Notes under the pieces: model-generated
Databases searched by the model: none
What the model was told of the DNA's origin: nothing
Seen by the model: only the letters and a program-made list of their open reading frames with translations
Assembly (NCBI GenBank): GCA_017311185.1
Contig: JAESUZ010001269.1
Location: 1,364,001 to 1,428,000, forward strand
Direction: 5' to 3'
DNA from: Proteles cristata cristata
Taxonomy: Eukaryota; Chordata; Mammalia; Carnivora; Hyaenidae
Length of the DNA: 64,000 bases
Part shown: positions 45,733 through 55,520 of the stretch, piece by piece
How the letters are laid out: every line of letters begins with the position of its first letter
How positions within the stretch are numbered: position 1 is the stretch's first letter
Program-made: the position numbers and the translations under genes

Positions 45733-45985
45733 TTTTCTTTTTTTTTCTTTTTTTTCTTTTTTTTTAAATGTTTTTTTTAAATTTATTTATTTCTAGGAGA
45801 GAGAGACAGCGTGAGCAGGGGAGGGACAGAGAAAGAGGGAGTCACAGACTGAAACAGGCTCCAGGCTCCAGGCTCCGAGCTGGCAGTCAGCACAGAGCCC
45901 GACGCGGGGCCCGAACCCACGAACCGCGAGATCATGACCTAAGCGAAAGTCTGACGCTTAACTGACTAAGCCACCCAGGCGCCCC
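45733..45985 (-). mobile_element. CAN-SINE, antisense, 17-bp exact TSD, young
   Basis: An exact duplication, tacattccagctttctt, lies at 45716-45732 and 45986-46002. CpGs are intact (cccgacgcggggcccgaac; accgcgagatc), and the T-rich tail is long. A 7-base unit (ggctcca/ccaggct) is repeated in tandem near 45857-45879, an uncommon local expansion. Confidence 0.97.
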
Positions 45986-46083
45986 TACATTCCAGCTTTC
46001 TTGTGGCTCCTGTTTGCATGATATATCTTTTCCTATTCTTTTACTTTCAATCTATTGTATCTTTTAATCTATTGTCTCTTGTA

Positions 46084-47240
46084 GAGAGGAGCTAAGAGGA
46101 GAAGTAGGGGGACTGTGTGTTTTCCTCCTCCCTGAAACACAGCTGTATTGAGGCCAGATTACTTGGAACACTTGGGAAATAGATCTGCGGAGCCTCAAAA
46201 GGATCTTCGCAACAGGAAGGACACAGCTTGGCACGTGCTAAATGCATGGGTCTCTCAGAACTCCAACCCGAGGTTTCGGAGGTGCGCAATTTTCTCCTAA
46301 GCACAGCCGTGGTACCCACTCCTGGGGAGGAAGGAGCTGGCCCTAGAGTGCATAGCTTGATGTAATGATCCGGGGCACACGAGGAGGGAACAGTCCCCTT
46401 CCTGGAGTACTTCTGGAAGAGGGTTTATTGCCTCCCCAAGGACAAAAGACCCTGCCGGTGCCAGCCAAAGGCCTTTCATCAGCAGGGAGGAGAGCCTCTA
46501 CTCCGGATGAGGGAGCAGATCCGTGCCTTGCTGACTCTTTAAGACTCTGGGTTTTGAATCCTAGCCATGCACCAAAGGAAAAACACAAGAGAGCCGTGGT
46601 GTAAGTGGAGCCGGCTTCCCTCGCTAATCTGTGAGGGCTGTGTCAACAGTGGGTGCTGAGATCACCAGTCTGAGGACAAGAGATTGGGATGCCACCATTG
46701 TCCCTCCAACACGGTGGGACTTCAGAGAGCAACACAGTGACCCCCAGTGGAGGCAAGACCGACTTAACGACAAACCCTGCCCCTCCGTGCCTGACAATCG
46801 CTTAACTGGGTCAAGACTGACACTTGGCATCGCAGGGGGCCTCTCCTCCTCACCAGCAGAGCCACCAGCCCCCAGGCACCAACAGACAGCTCTCTTTTTT
46901 TTTTTTTCTTTTTTACCTGCCTTTTGTTTTTCTTTTGGAATCAGGCTTATAGTTTCTGATTGGTTTTTGTCATTTCCTGTTACCTTCTATTTTTTTTTTT
47001 TGATCAGGCTTTTTTATTGTTTACGTTTTCCTTCTTTTCTCTTTCCTTCCGCTTTTTCTTTCTTTTCCCCCTTTCTTTATCCTTGGAATCAGCCTGATAG
47101 TTTTTTGATTCTGTGTTTTCTTGTTTGTTTGTTTCTGTTCCTTTTTCTCTTTTTATGGGATCAGGCTCCCCCCCACACACACTTTTTTTCCAGGTTTACT
47201 CCAACAAATGAATTAATAAAGCACACTTAGTTAAAGGTCC
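46084..47240 (+). promoter_or_regulatory. L1 5' leader with a pyrimidine-rich repeat
   Basis: In full-length L1s this region holds the internal RNA polymerase II promoter. The first 800 bases are markedly GC-richer than the surroundings. From 46890 to 47200 the plus strand is almost all T and C, with the word (ga)atcagg/atcagc recurring from about 46938, 47002, 47087 and 47159, an imperfect tandem array. I recognise the leader from context (directly upstream of ORF1) rather than from a specific consensus. Promoter activity is inferred from family knowledge only. Confidence 0.65.
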
Positions 47241-47299
47241 AAACACTTCAACACTGCAATCAGAGAAGAGCTCTGCAGAAGACTGACCAGTGGTAAAGA

Positions 47300-48440
47300 G
47301 CAGCCAGAGCACAGCAGCAGAGGACACACAGCATATACCAGAAACACTTCCTGGAGTGCCAGGCCCTAGACAATGGATGACCTATTTTTAACATAGTAGT
47401 ACTATCAGATACAGGAAATATAACAGGCTTTTAGAACATGCAAAAGAAAGAAACTTAGCCAAAATGACAAGATAGAAGAATTCTCCCCAAAAGAAAGGCC
47501 AAAAAGAAACCACAGCCAGAGACCTGCTCAAAACACATACAACCAATATATCTGAACAAGAATTTAGAACAGTCATAAGACTTCTAGGTGGGCTTGAAAA
47601 AAAAGCATGGAAGACACCAGAGAAACCCTTTCTGCAGAGATCAAAGACCTAAGAACTGGTCAGGATGAATGAAAAAAAATGCTATAACTGAGATGCAAAA
47701 TAAAGTAGATACGGTGACAGTGAAGACTGAAGAAGCAGGGGAGGGAATAGGTGAAATAAAAGATAAAATTATGGAAAATAAGGAAGCTGAAAAAAAAAGA
47801 GGGAAAGGAAGTTACTAAATCATGAGGGCAGACTTAGAGAACTAAGTGAGTCCATGGAACAAAATAATATTTGTACTACAGGAGTCAGAGGAAAAGAAAA
47901 GTGAGGAAAAGGGGCAGAATAATTATTTGAACAAATTATAGCTGAGAACTTGCCAATCTGAGAAATGAAACAGGCATCCAAGTCCAAGAGGCACAAAGAA
48001 TTCCCTTCAAAATCAACAAGAACAGGCCAACACCATGACATATCATAGTGAAACTGGCAAAATAGAAGTATAAAGAGAGTGCTGGGGACAGAAGGTTCTT
48101 AACCTACCAGGTTAAACCCATAACCTGTTTGTTTGTTTGTTTGTTTGTTTGTGTTTTGGTTGACATCTGAAACTCCTTTATTACCCTGAGTAATAGAAGA
48201 ATTAGTAGACGATCTGTCCACTGAAACTTTGCAAGCCAGAAGGAAGTGGCAGGAAATATTCAACGTGTTGAATAGGAAAAATAGGCAGCCAAGAATACTT
48301 TATCCAGCAAGGCTGTCATTCAGAATAGAAGGAGAGATAAAGACTTTCCCAGGCAAACAAAAACTAAAGTGGTTCATGACCACTAAATCAGCCCTGCAAG
48401 ACTCCTTGAGTGGAGAAAAATAAACAGCACAGACTACAAA
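47300..48440 (+). pseudogene. Broken L1 ORF1
   Basis: ORF1 encodes the trimeric RNA-binding chaperone of L1 particles. A degenerate coiled-coil region (many K, E, T, with stops) lies at about 47400-47860, and an RNA-recognition-like region at about 47860-48060. The C-terminal domain is an open piece at 48229-48423, with Q-A-R-R-K-W near its start and L-Y-P-A-R-L-S-F midway, typical of ORF1. A (TTTG)n expansion at 48127-48154 interrupts the frame between them. Multiple stops make it inactive. Confidence 0.82.
48127..48154. repeat. (TTTG)n microsatellite in ORF1
   Basis: About seven gttt units inside the L1 ORF1 remnant, probably an expanded or inserted simple repeat. Not present in the ORF1-like copy at 19385. 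Confidence 0.9.
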
Positions 48441-48499
48441 GGACCAGACAGCTGTACTAGAAACACCAAATCCACAGAAAACACAGTGCCATCACATTC

Positions 48500-49690
48500 A
48501 TATATTTCAGTAATCACTCTGAATGTAAATGGACTAAATGCTCCTATCAAAAGACCTGGAGTATCAGAATGGATTAAAAAAACAAAATCCATCTATATGC
48601 TGCCTACAAGAGACTCATTTCAGACACTGGCAGATTAAAAATAAGGGGGTGGAGGTAAAAAGAAAGCCAGAGTGGCCATACTATATCAGACAACTAGATT
48701 TTAAAACAAAGACTGTAATAAAAAATGAAGAAGGGCATTATATCATAATTAAGGGGTCTATCCATCAAATAGAGCTAAGAATTATAAATGTTTATACCCC
48801 CAATGTGAAAGAACCCAAATATATATCAACTAATCACAAACATAAAGAAACTCACCGATAATAATACCATAACATTAGGAGACTTTAATACCCCACTTAC
48901 AGCAATGGACAGATCATCTAAGCAGAAAATCAAAAAGGAAACAATGGCTTTCAATGACATACTGGACTAGATAGACTTAACAGATATATTCAGAACATTT
49001 CATACTTAAGCAGCAGAATACACATTTTTCTCCAGGGCACATGGAACATTCTCCAGCGTATATCATATATTGGGTCACAAACCAGCCCTCAAAAGGCACA
49101 AAAAGATCAGGCTCATACCATGTATATTTTCAGATCACAACACTATGAAACTTGAAATCAACCACAAAAAAACATTTGGAAAGCCTCCATTACATGGAAG
49201 TTAAAGAGAGTCCTACTACAGGATGAAGGGGTCAACCAGGAAATTATAGAAGAAATAAAAAAATACATGGGAAGAAAATGAAAATGAAAACACGACAGTA
49301 TCTCTTTGGGATGCAGCAAAGGCAGTCCTAAGAGGAAAGTGCATTGCAATTCAGACCCATCTAAGGAAGAAAGGTCCCCAATACACAACCTAACCTTACA
49401 CATAAAGGAGATAGGAAAGGAGAAGCAAATAAAGCACAAAGACAACAGAAGAAGGGAAATAATAAAGATTAGAGCAGAAATAAAAATTAAAGAAAGAAAA
49501 AATACATGCATACACATAGTGAAATACTACTCAGTGATGAAGAAGAATGAAATCTTGCCATTTACAGCAACATGGATAAAACTACAGTATATAATGATAA
49601 CCAAAACAAGTCAGTCAGAGAAAGACAAATATCATATGATTTCACTCATGTGGAATTTAAGAAACAAACCAGATCAACATAGGGGAAAAG
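48500..49690 (+). pseudogene. L1 ORF2: endonuclease domain joined to C-terminus
   Basis: The AP-like endonuclease start is plain: an I-T-L-N-V-N-G-L-N-type opening near 48516, then I-C-C-L-Q-E-T-H with the catalytic glutamate near 48590-48615, and G-D-F-N-type text near 48880. The post-endonuclease linker is open from 49306. At about 49500 it continues in frame into the ORF2 C-terminus (K-Y-Y-S-V-M-K-K-N-E-I-L). The RT and most of the cysteine-rich region are missing. Stops and frameshifts are present within the endonuclease part. Confidence 0.85.
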
Positions 49691-49945
49691 AAGGAAAAAT
49701 TAGATAAAAACAGAGAGGGAAGCCAACCATAAGAGACTCTTAAATACAGAGCAAACTGGGGGTTGCTGGAGGGGAGGTGGGTAGAGGGATGGACTAAATG
49801 GGTGACGGGCATTAAGGAAGGGACTTGGGATGAGCACTGGGTGTTATATGGAAGTGATGAATCACTGCATTCTACTTTTGAAACCAATACTACACTCTAT
49901 GTTAACTAACTTGAATTTAAAAAATAAATTTAAAGTATTAATTAA

Positions 49946-50087
49946 CCAAATGTCTCTCCTGACAGCATATAGTAGGATCTTATTTATTTATTCACTCTAT
50001 CCATGCATTTTGGTTGGAGCATATTATCTATTCACATTTAATACTATTACTGATATAGTTTCCTGAATATTGATATAGATGTCTGAT

Positions 50088-50130
<43 letters not shown>

Positions 50131-52130
50131 TAGATATATATAGATATAGATTTTTTTGCTTTTTGTCTGATTCTTTTTTCCTGGTATTTTTTCTCTTTTA
50201 TTGCTTTTTTTTGTTTTGCATGAAATCAATGTTTCTAGTATAATATTTTAATTCCTTTCATGATTTTTTTTTACTTTAGGAGTTTTTGTTTCTTTTTTAG
50301 TGATTTCTCTAAGGCTTGCCATATATATCTTATCAGAATCTACTTCAGATTTACACTAAATTATTTCCAGTGGAGTAGAGAAACATTGTTTATATATATC
50401 TCTAGTCCTTTTTCCCCTTTTGCTGCTATTATGGTTGTACATATTATACCTATTATTTTACCAATACTAAAATGCTTTCTTACAATTATTACTTTGTATA
50501 AGTGCATCCATTACAGAAGCTAAGAAAAGAAAGAAGAGAAACTATAAATTTATAGAATTTAGTATATTGACCATTGTTTACCATTTGTTCCTAAGAATTC
50601 AAGTACCATCTGGTTTTATTTCCTTACTTTCATACAACTTTGGTTCTACTTACATCCTTTTTGCTGTTATTGTCAATAGTTGAATTTCTATATGTTATAA
50701 GCTCAACAATATACATATTCATTTATATTCATATATATTCATTTATAAAGTTAAAAAGTACTTTTTGATAGCTCCATTATTACCTTTACCAGCACTCTTT
50801 GTTTTTCCATATGAAATGAAATTAATTACCACCTGGGGTCAGTTTCTTTCAGGCTGAAGAACTTCTGTTTTGTAAGATGGGTCTGCTACCAGCAAATTCT
50901 CTCAGTTTTTGTTATGAGGGAATATTTTTATTTTGCTTTCATTTTTGAGAGATCATTTTTCTGGATGTTAAATTATTGGTTTACTTATTTTTACTTTCTG
51001 CTCATTTAATATATCTTTCCACTACCTTCTGTCCTCTATTATTTCTGATAAAAGTCCTCTGTCCTTCGTATTGAGGCTCCCTTGTGCAGATTAACTCTCT
51101 TGTGTTGCTTCAAGATTTTCTCTTTGTTCTTACATAGTTTGATTTTGATGTGTCTGCATGTGGATCTTTTTCCTTTTATGTGACTTAGAAGTTGTTGTTT
51201 TCCTTGAATGTAAATTAATATTTTTCAATAAATTTGGAGAATTTTCGACTATAAGTTCCTTGACTATTCTGCTCCACTGTCTCTCTCCTCTCTTTCTGGT
51301 ACTGTCATTATGCATATGTTGATGTGCTTAAAGGTGTCCCATTTTTATCAGAATCTCTATTCATTTTTCTTCATTCTTCATTTTCCTTTCTGTTCTTCAG
51401 ACTGAAAAATAGCTATTAATCTAGTTTTCACCAGTTCTTTCATCTCCCAGTTCAAATCTACTTTTCAGCCTCTTTCAAGAATTTCTCATAATGGTTGTAC
51501 TTTTGACTTTAGCCTTCCTGTTTGGTTCTTTTGTAGAAGTTACACATTTTATTGATATTCTTTATTTAATAAAACATTGTCACTATAACTGCCTTTACCT
51601 CTTTGAGGATGATTTCCTTTAGTTCTTCAAAAATAGTTATAGTGATTGCCTTGAAGTCTGTTATGTTTAACATCTGGGCTCTGTCATAGGTATTTCTCTT
51701 GCCTGCCTTTTTTTTTCTGTATGATGAACATACATTCCTGTTTCTTTTAATGTCTTAATTTTTATTGAAGCTGGACATTTTAGGTCATATATTATAGCAA
51801 TTCAGACATGATTTCCCTCCAACCTCTATAGGGCTTCTTTATGTAATTGTTTTTTTCATTTAGTTGTTTACAGACTTGGCCAAGCTATTTCAGTGAATTC
51901 TAGTTACCCTGCAGTGTGAAACTTCTAATGACACTCCGCAGAGGGTACAGCCTTGGTCATCTATACAGTCACCCTGAGATGACAGTGGCTTTGCAGGGTT
52001 CTCTTTGATATGATACCACACTCAGCTATTTGGCTTCATTAATTTCATGCAGATTGCTCTATTTTTTTCCAAGAATTTTCCAGGCCATGAATTGCTCCAT
52101 AGTTAGATTAAATTACATTTGGGGAAGGGT
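49946..52130 (-). mobile_element. Old L1, antisense, right part (endonuclease, ORF1, 5' leader)
   Basis: This continues the element cut at 46083: ctgacagcatatagtaggat and gcattttggttggagcatat are the antisense start of the endonuclease domain. They are followed by ORF1 and 5'-leader blocks such as ctctaaggcttgccatatat, aagatgggtctgctaccagc, tttggagaattttcgac-like text and cattttatgcatatgttgat-like text. The joined parts restore L1 order when the sense L1 is ignored. The far right end (51750-52130) is tentative. Confidence 0.75.
50084..50150. repeat. (GATA)n microsatellite
   Basis: About eleven gata units, then degenerate tagata/tatagata units, within the antisense L1 near its endonuclease start. 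Confidence 0.95.
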
Positions 52131-52447
52131 AGTTTTTGAGGCCAGTGTGAGGTTTTTTCTGACCCAGAAAGGTTCTTAGCTGTCTGTTTTCCTAGTTCTC
52201 TCTGGTAAACTAGCTGGCCTAATGTTTACTTTGCTGCTTTTACAAAACTACCAGCCTCCTCTTAACTTCTTATCATCAAAATTCACATTGTTTTCAAGAG
52301 TTCACTTAGTCTTGAACTTCTCTAAACTGTTTCCAGTAAAGCCAGTTATTTTGGTGATAGCTTTAGAGCTCACTGTTCTCATGGACTGCCTCTCCCATTA
52401 AGCAAAATCTCTGACCCACTACTTCAGGTGCTTTATTGTGGCAGTAT
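52131..52447. other. Unassigned sequence, possibly L1 5' leader
   Basis: Lies between the antisense L1 and an LTR-like repeat. It may be the outer 5' leader of that L1, but I cannot align it. Confidence 0.35.
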
Positions 52448-53100
52448 ATTCATTTCCTAGGACTGTCATAACAAAGTATCATAAACTGGGCAAACAACAG
52501 AAATTTACTGTCCCACAGTTCTGAATAACAGAAGTCTGAAATCAAGTTGTCATTAGGGTCTGTGAAGATCCTCCTAGGGTAAGATCTAGGCCTCTCACCT
52601 AGTTTGTTCCTTGGCTTGTGATAACATAATTCTAATTTTATACAGCATTCATTCTGTGTGCCTATGTATCTATCTCTTCATATGGCATTTTTTATAAGGA
52701 CACTAGATATTTTGTATTAGGGGACACCCTAATCTCATCTTAACTTGATTATGTGTACAAAACCCCTATTTCCAGGGCGCCTGGGTGGCTCAATCGGTTA
52801 AGCCTCCGACTTTGGCTCTGGTCATGATCTCATGGTTCGCGGGTTCAAGCCCCGCATCGGGCTCTGTGCTGACAGCTAGCTCAGAGCCTGGAGCCTGTTT
52901 CAGATTCTGTGTGTGTCTCTCTCTCTGACCCTCCCCTGCTTGCTCGCTCTCTCACTCTCTCTCGCTCTCAGAAATAAATAAAGCATTTAAACAATTTTTT
53001 TTTTAAATCCTATTTCCAAATAAAGTCATGTTCACAGATACCAGGGATTAGAACTTCAACATGTCTTTTGGGAGGATGCAAAACTCATAAAGCAAGAGAA
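52448..53100 (-). mobile_element. Ancient LTR-like repeat (MaLR-type), split by a SINE
   Basis: Antisense order of a common old LTR: tcctaggactgtcataacaa, agtatcataaactgggcaa, caacagaaatttactgtccc, a ttttataaggacactagata block, caccctaatctcatcttaac, then after the SINE aaataaagtcatgttcacag and attagaacttcaacatgtc. Family name tentative. The SINE occupies 52774-53004. Confidence 0.65.
52774..53004 (+). mobile_element. CAN-SINE, sense, inside the LTR
   Basis: The copy runs from agggcgcctgggtggctcaa, with CpGs kept (ggttcgcgggttcaagcccc), to an aataaataaagcatttaaac tail. The flanks aacccctatttcc (52761-52773) and aaatcctatttcc (53005-53017) form an imperfect 13-base TSD. Confidence 0.96.
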
Positions 53101-53449
53101 CTTAGACATTGCAGTCTACAGGGATCAGCATCTAGGGCACAAAGCAACAAGAGAAAGGTAGAGAATGGACGTGGTGGAGGAGGATAGTAGTTGATGCAAA
53201 TGGAGACTAATAAGCCTAAACCCTTCCTTACCTTATTAGGGTGTTCTGGTCTAAGAAATTGTTCTTCTTTCTATTATAAATTGGCATTTTGTATGCTGAT
53301 TCTTCTGCATGCGAAAAGCTGAAGACGATATTGTCTCTTCAATCTAATTTCTACCCTTTAGGTTACTGTTGAAGTGGCTAACTAGCTTATCAAAATGACA
53401 CCTCTGCCTCTTTTCTTTACAATTATAATTATTAGTTATTGTTTGAATA
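53101..53449. other. Apparently unique sequence
   Basis: Nothing recognised. Confidence 0.4.
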
Positions 53450-53690
53450 GTCACTAAAGAGCTAAAATTTACTGAGCTCTTCCTATGTGCAATGGATTAC
53501 AAGGCTCACTTATTCAATTCTCCTAATAATCGTGTGAAATATCCCCATTTTACATCTAAGGAAACTAAAGTGAAGAGAGAACAATTTCAGTGTTCCCCAG
53601 TTGGTAAGTTGTACAGCTAAGATTTGAACCATGGTCTTTATGGTGCTAGAGTCTGTACTATTTCCTTTAAATCATGCTGCCTTTCTGATT
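53450..53690 (-). mobile_element. MIR remnant, antisense
   Basis: Order of the antisense MIR: tttactgagctcttcctatg, caattctcctaataatcgtg, tgaaatatccccattttaca, ggaaactaaagtgaagag, gtacagctaagatttgaacc. Confidence 0.88.
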
Positions 53691-54799
53691 GTGGATCTCA
53701 TAGGCCAATAACCAAAGGATGTTGATGATAATTCAATTGAATAGGTGTTTGGGTAGAACCTAATTATATTTTATATTTTGGTAGCCATTGTGGAGAACAT
53801 AAAATAATTTACCAAATATAAATTCTGGAGGTGTTTAATCTATTTTTTTAAAGACATTAAATAATAATGTAATGGTACATAATTAAGTCCCAGAATTACG
53901 TTTTTGAGTTATAAATGCTGCTAGAAATCAGAAATCAGTAAGGACTTTATATAGATTTAGGTGACTTTATGGAAATTGAATAAGTTATACAGAGAGACAT
54001 TTTAGGCAAGAGATCTACCATTACTGAGCATATTTGGGCAAGAATGAGTGTAACATATGTAGGGATAGAGAGAAGACAGTGTTGTGTAGAAGAGAAGGGA
54101 GGTGGAAAGAAAGAAAATAATGGCAATGAGTACCCAGGAAAGACCCCAGACCTCAAACATCTGATTAATATGTCTGAACTTGGGTTGTCAGACATTATAG
54201 AAATATGGAAGATATTATATAATACTTTTTAAAAAATGACTTATTAAAAATAAATCTGTCAGGGCTATGTGGAAAGCCAAAATCAAATATAGAGGTTCAT
54301 TTCTTTGGTTCAGAGATGCTAGCCAAGAGTTATCAGTATGCATTCCCTAGTGAGGTCAGTGCTATAGACCTTAAGAGCAGCACTTGCCGCAGGCAATCTT
54401 TATGCTTCTACTTATGAGTTGGAACTACCCTGCTTTTGGCCACTTTCTGGATCTATGATTCTAACCTGTGCAAGTAAGCCATAATAATAGTGGTAGAGTT
54501 TGCTGATGCACACGTTCAAGGATTTTTATCACTCTTAAGCAAGCAGTTTAGTAAATTTTGGCATGGCCTTGTGAAGAGCCACGCTTTCTTTTAATGTTAA
54601 ACTATTAATTTTTAGCATTTTGGAGGAAAAGGTTCTTTGGCTTTATTCTAAGTGGAATTTCTGCTCAGAGATTACCAACTTGAGGGCTCAAAAGGCCCCA
54701 AAACACCTTGCCACAACTGGCAGCTCTATCAACATCCAGTTATGAAAAACAGAATAGGATTCTGTCAGTATTAGAAGGGCTAGTGCTGTTTATATCACA
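53691..54799. other. Apparently unique sequence
   Basis: No repeat or exon recognised in 1.1 kb. Confidence 0.4.
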
Positions 54800-55110
54800 T
54801 GAAAGCATCTCCTTTGGTGACACTTAATAAGATGAAGTTCAAACTCTTAAGCTTGTATCCAGTATCCTTTATAATGCTTTTCTTGCTTTCTTTTTACTCC
54901 TTACCTATAGGAATCTCTGCTCTGATCAAACAGTCCTATTGCCCAAACTTTTTACTTTCTCACCATTTTGAGATGGTACCCACTCTATCCTTCTATTTAA
55001 ATGCTGCATATCCCTTAAGAGGCAGTATAAATTCTGGTCCTCCTTGAGGACAGCTTCATAGAGATTGTAGGCAGTCTACTGTGTATTCCCTTGCTGGTGG
55101 TCTCAATACA
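54800..55110 (+). mobile_element. Possible L2 remnant
   Basis: Text such as aagatgaagttcaaactctt and ttaagaggcagtataaattc, then tggtcctccttgaggacagc, is L2-like but weak. Confidence 0.45.
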
Positions 55111-55241
55111 GAATCTGTTTTACATGTTGATCCAGGTTCCCCTGAAGAATCTGTATAGTGTGTGAAGTTTATGACTTTATGATAGCACTTCATCATGAGT
55201 GACTGGTGCGGTACGGGGGCAGTGAAGCTAGCTAGCTTAGG

Positions 55242-55520
55242 CTAGCTGACCAAGATTCTCAAACTAAACTTCTTCAAGTAAACATAATTCTTCCACAAGT
55301 GCGTCATCTTTCTAGAAAACTTCAGAGGGCTAGCAATATGTTCCTGTTTTTCTGCCTGATATTGTAGTTTCTGCCATATAGTATAATCTATCACAACAAC
55401 TGTGCCAGCATCATGATTACTTTTAAAGTACTCTTCTTGGTGATCCTGATTTCTTTCAGCAGGAATCAAAGTTGCTCCCACTGTCACCAAGAATGATAAG
55501 CAAGAGGTACATATGCTGAC
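55242..55520 (-). other. Unrecognised 92-codon open segment with an acceptor-like start
   Basis: On the minus strand an open frame of 92 codons runs from 55520 to a TAG at 55242-55244. Just upstream the text tttttactgactttag matches a vertebrate 3' splice site, and the in-frame stop TAG coincides with its AG, so the frame opens exactly where an exon would. The translation is mixed in composition (H, D, W, K, Y all present; W-Q-K-L near the middle) and not low-complexity. No ATG begins it. I do not recognise the product. No donor, upstream exon or poly(A) site is evident. Chance, a decayed transposon or a pseudogene are all possible. Confidence 0.2.

Larger units (their letters stand above)
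43630..46083 (-). mobile_element. Old L1, antisense, left part (3' UTR to endonuclease)
   Basis: Going rightwards, the minus-strand element passes from its 3' UTR (gtagttgacattacaatgtt) through the ORF2 end (ttgattggtgtgaggtgat-like; gatttgcatttccccaatg) to the late RT at about 45440. It then jumps to the end of the endonuclease domain (tagttgttccatccattatt; atcattacaaaatgtttcct). The core RT is therefore deleted at about 45440. Two SINEs lie inside it, and the element is cut at 46083 by a sense L1. It resumes at 49946. Confidence 0.85.
43820..46083 (-). pseudogene. Broken antisense L1 ORF2 lacking the RT core
   Basis: Only fragments of ORF2 remain: C-terminal sequence on the minus strand near 44640-45190, the thumb up to about 45440, then endonuclease sequence to 46083. 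The catalytic F-A-D-D region and RT fingers are absent. Stops and frameshifts are frequent. Confidence 0.8.
46084..49945 (+). mobile_element. Carnivore L1 with 5' leader, internally deleted
   Basis: An L1 on the plus strand with its own 5' leader (gagctaagaggagaagtagg at 46088), ORF1, the endonuclease part of ORF2 and a 3' UTR ending in ttgaatttaaaaaataaat. It interrupts an older antisense L1. Possible decayed target duplications are tgtctcttgtaga just before 46084 and tgtctctcctgaca after 49948. Near 49500 ORF2 jumps from the post-endonuclease linker to the C-terminus, removing the whole RT. Confidence 0.88.

Noticed and set aside
46084..46880. CpG island or gene promoter
   Set aside because: It is GC-richer than its surroundings but CpG-poor, and it lies directly before L1 ORF1 sequence, so it is better explained as an L1 5' leader.
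46631..47230. A hydrophobic membrane protein
   Set aside because: The phenylalanine and leucine runs come from a T/C-rich L1 leader tract that lacks stop codons by composition. The frame itself is noted only as a low-interest finding.
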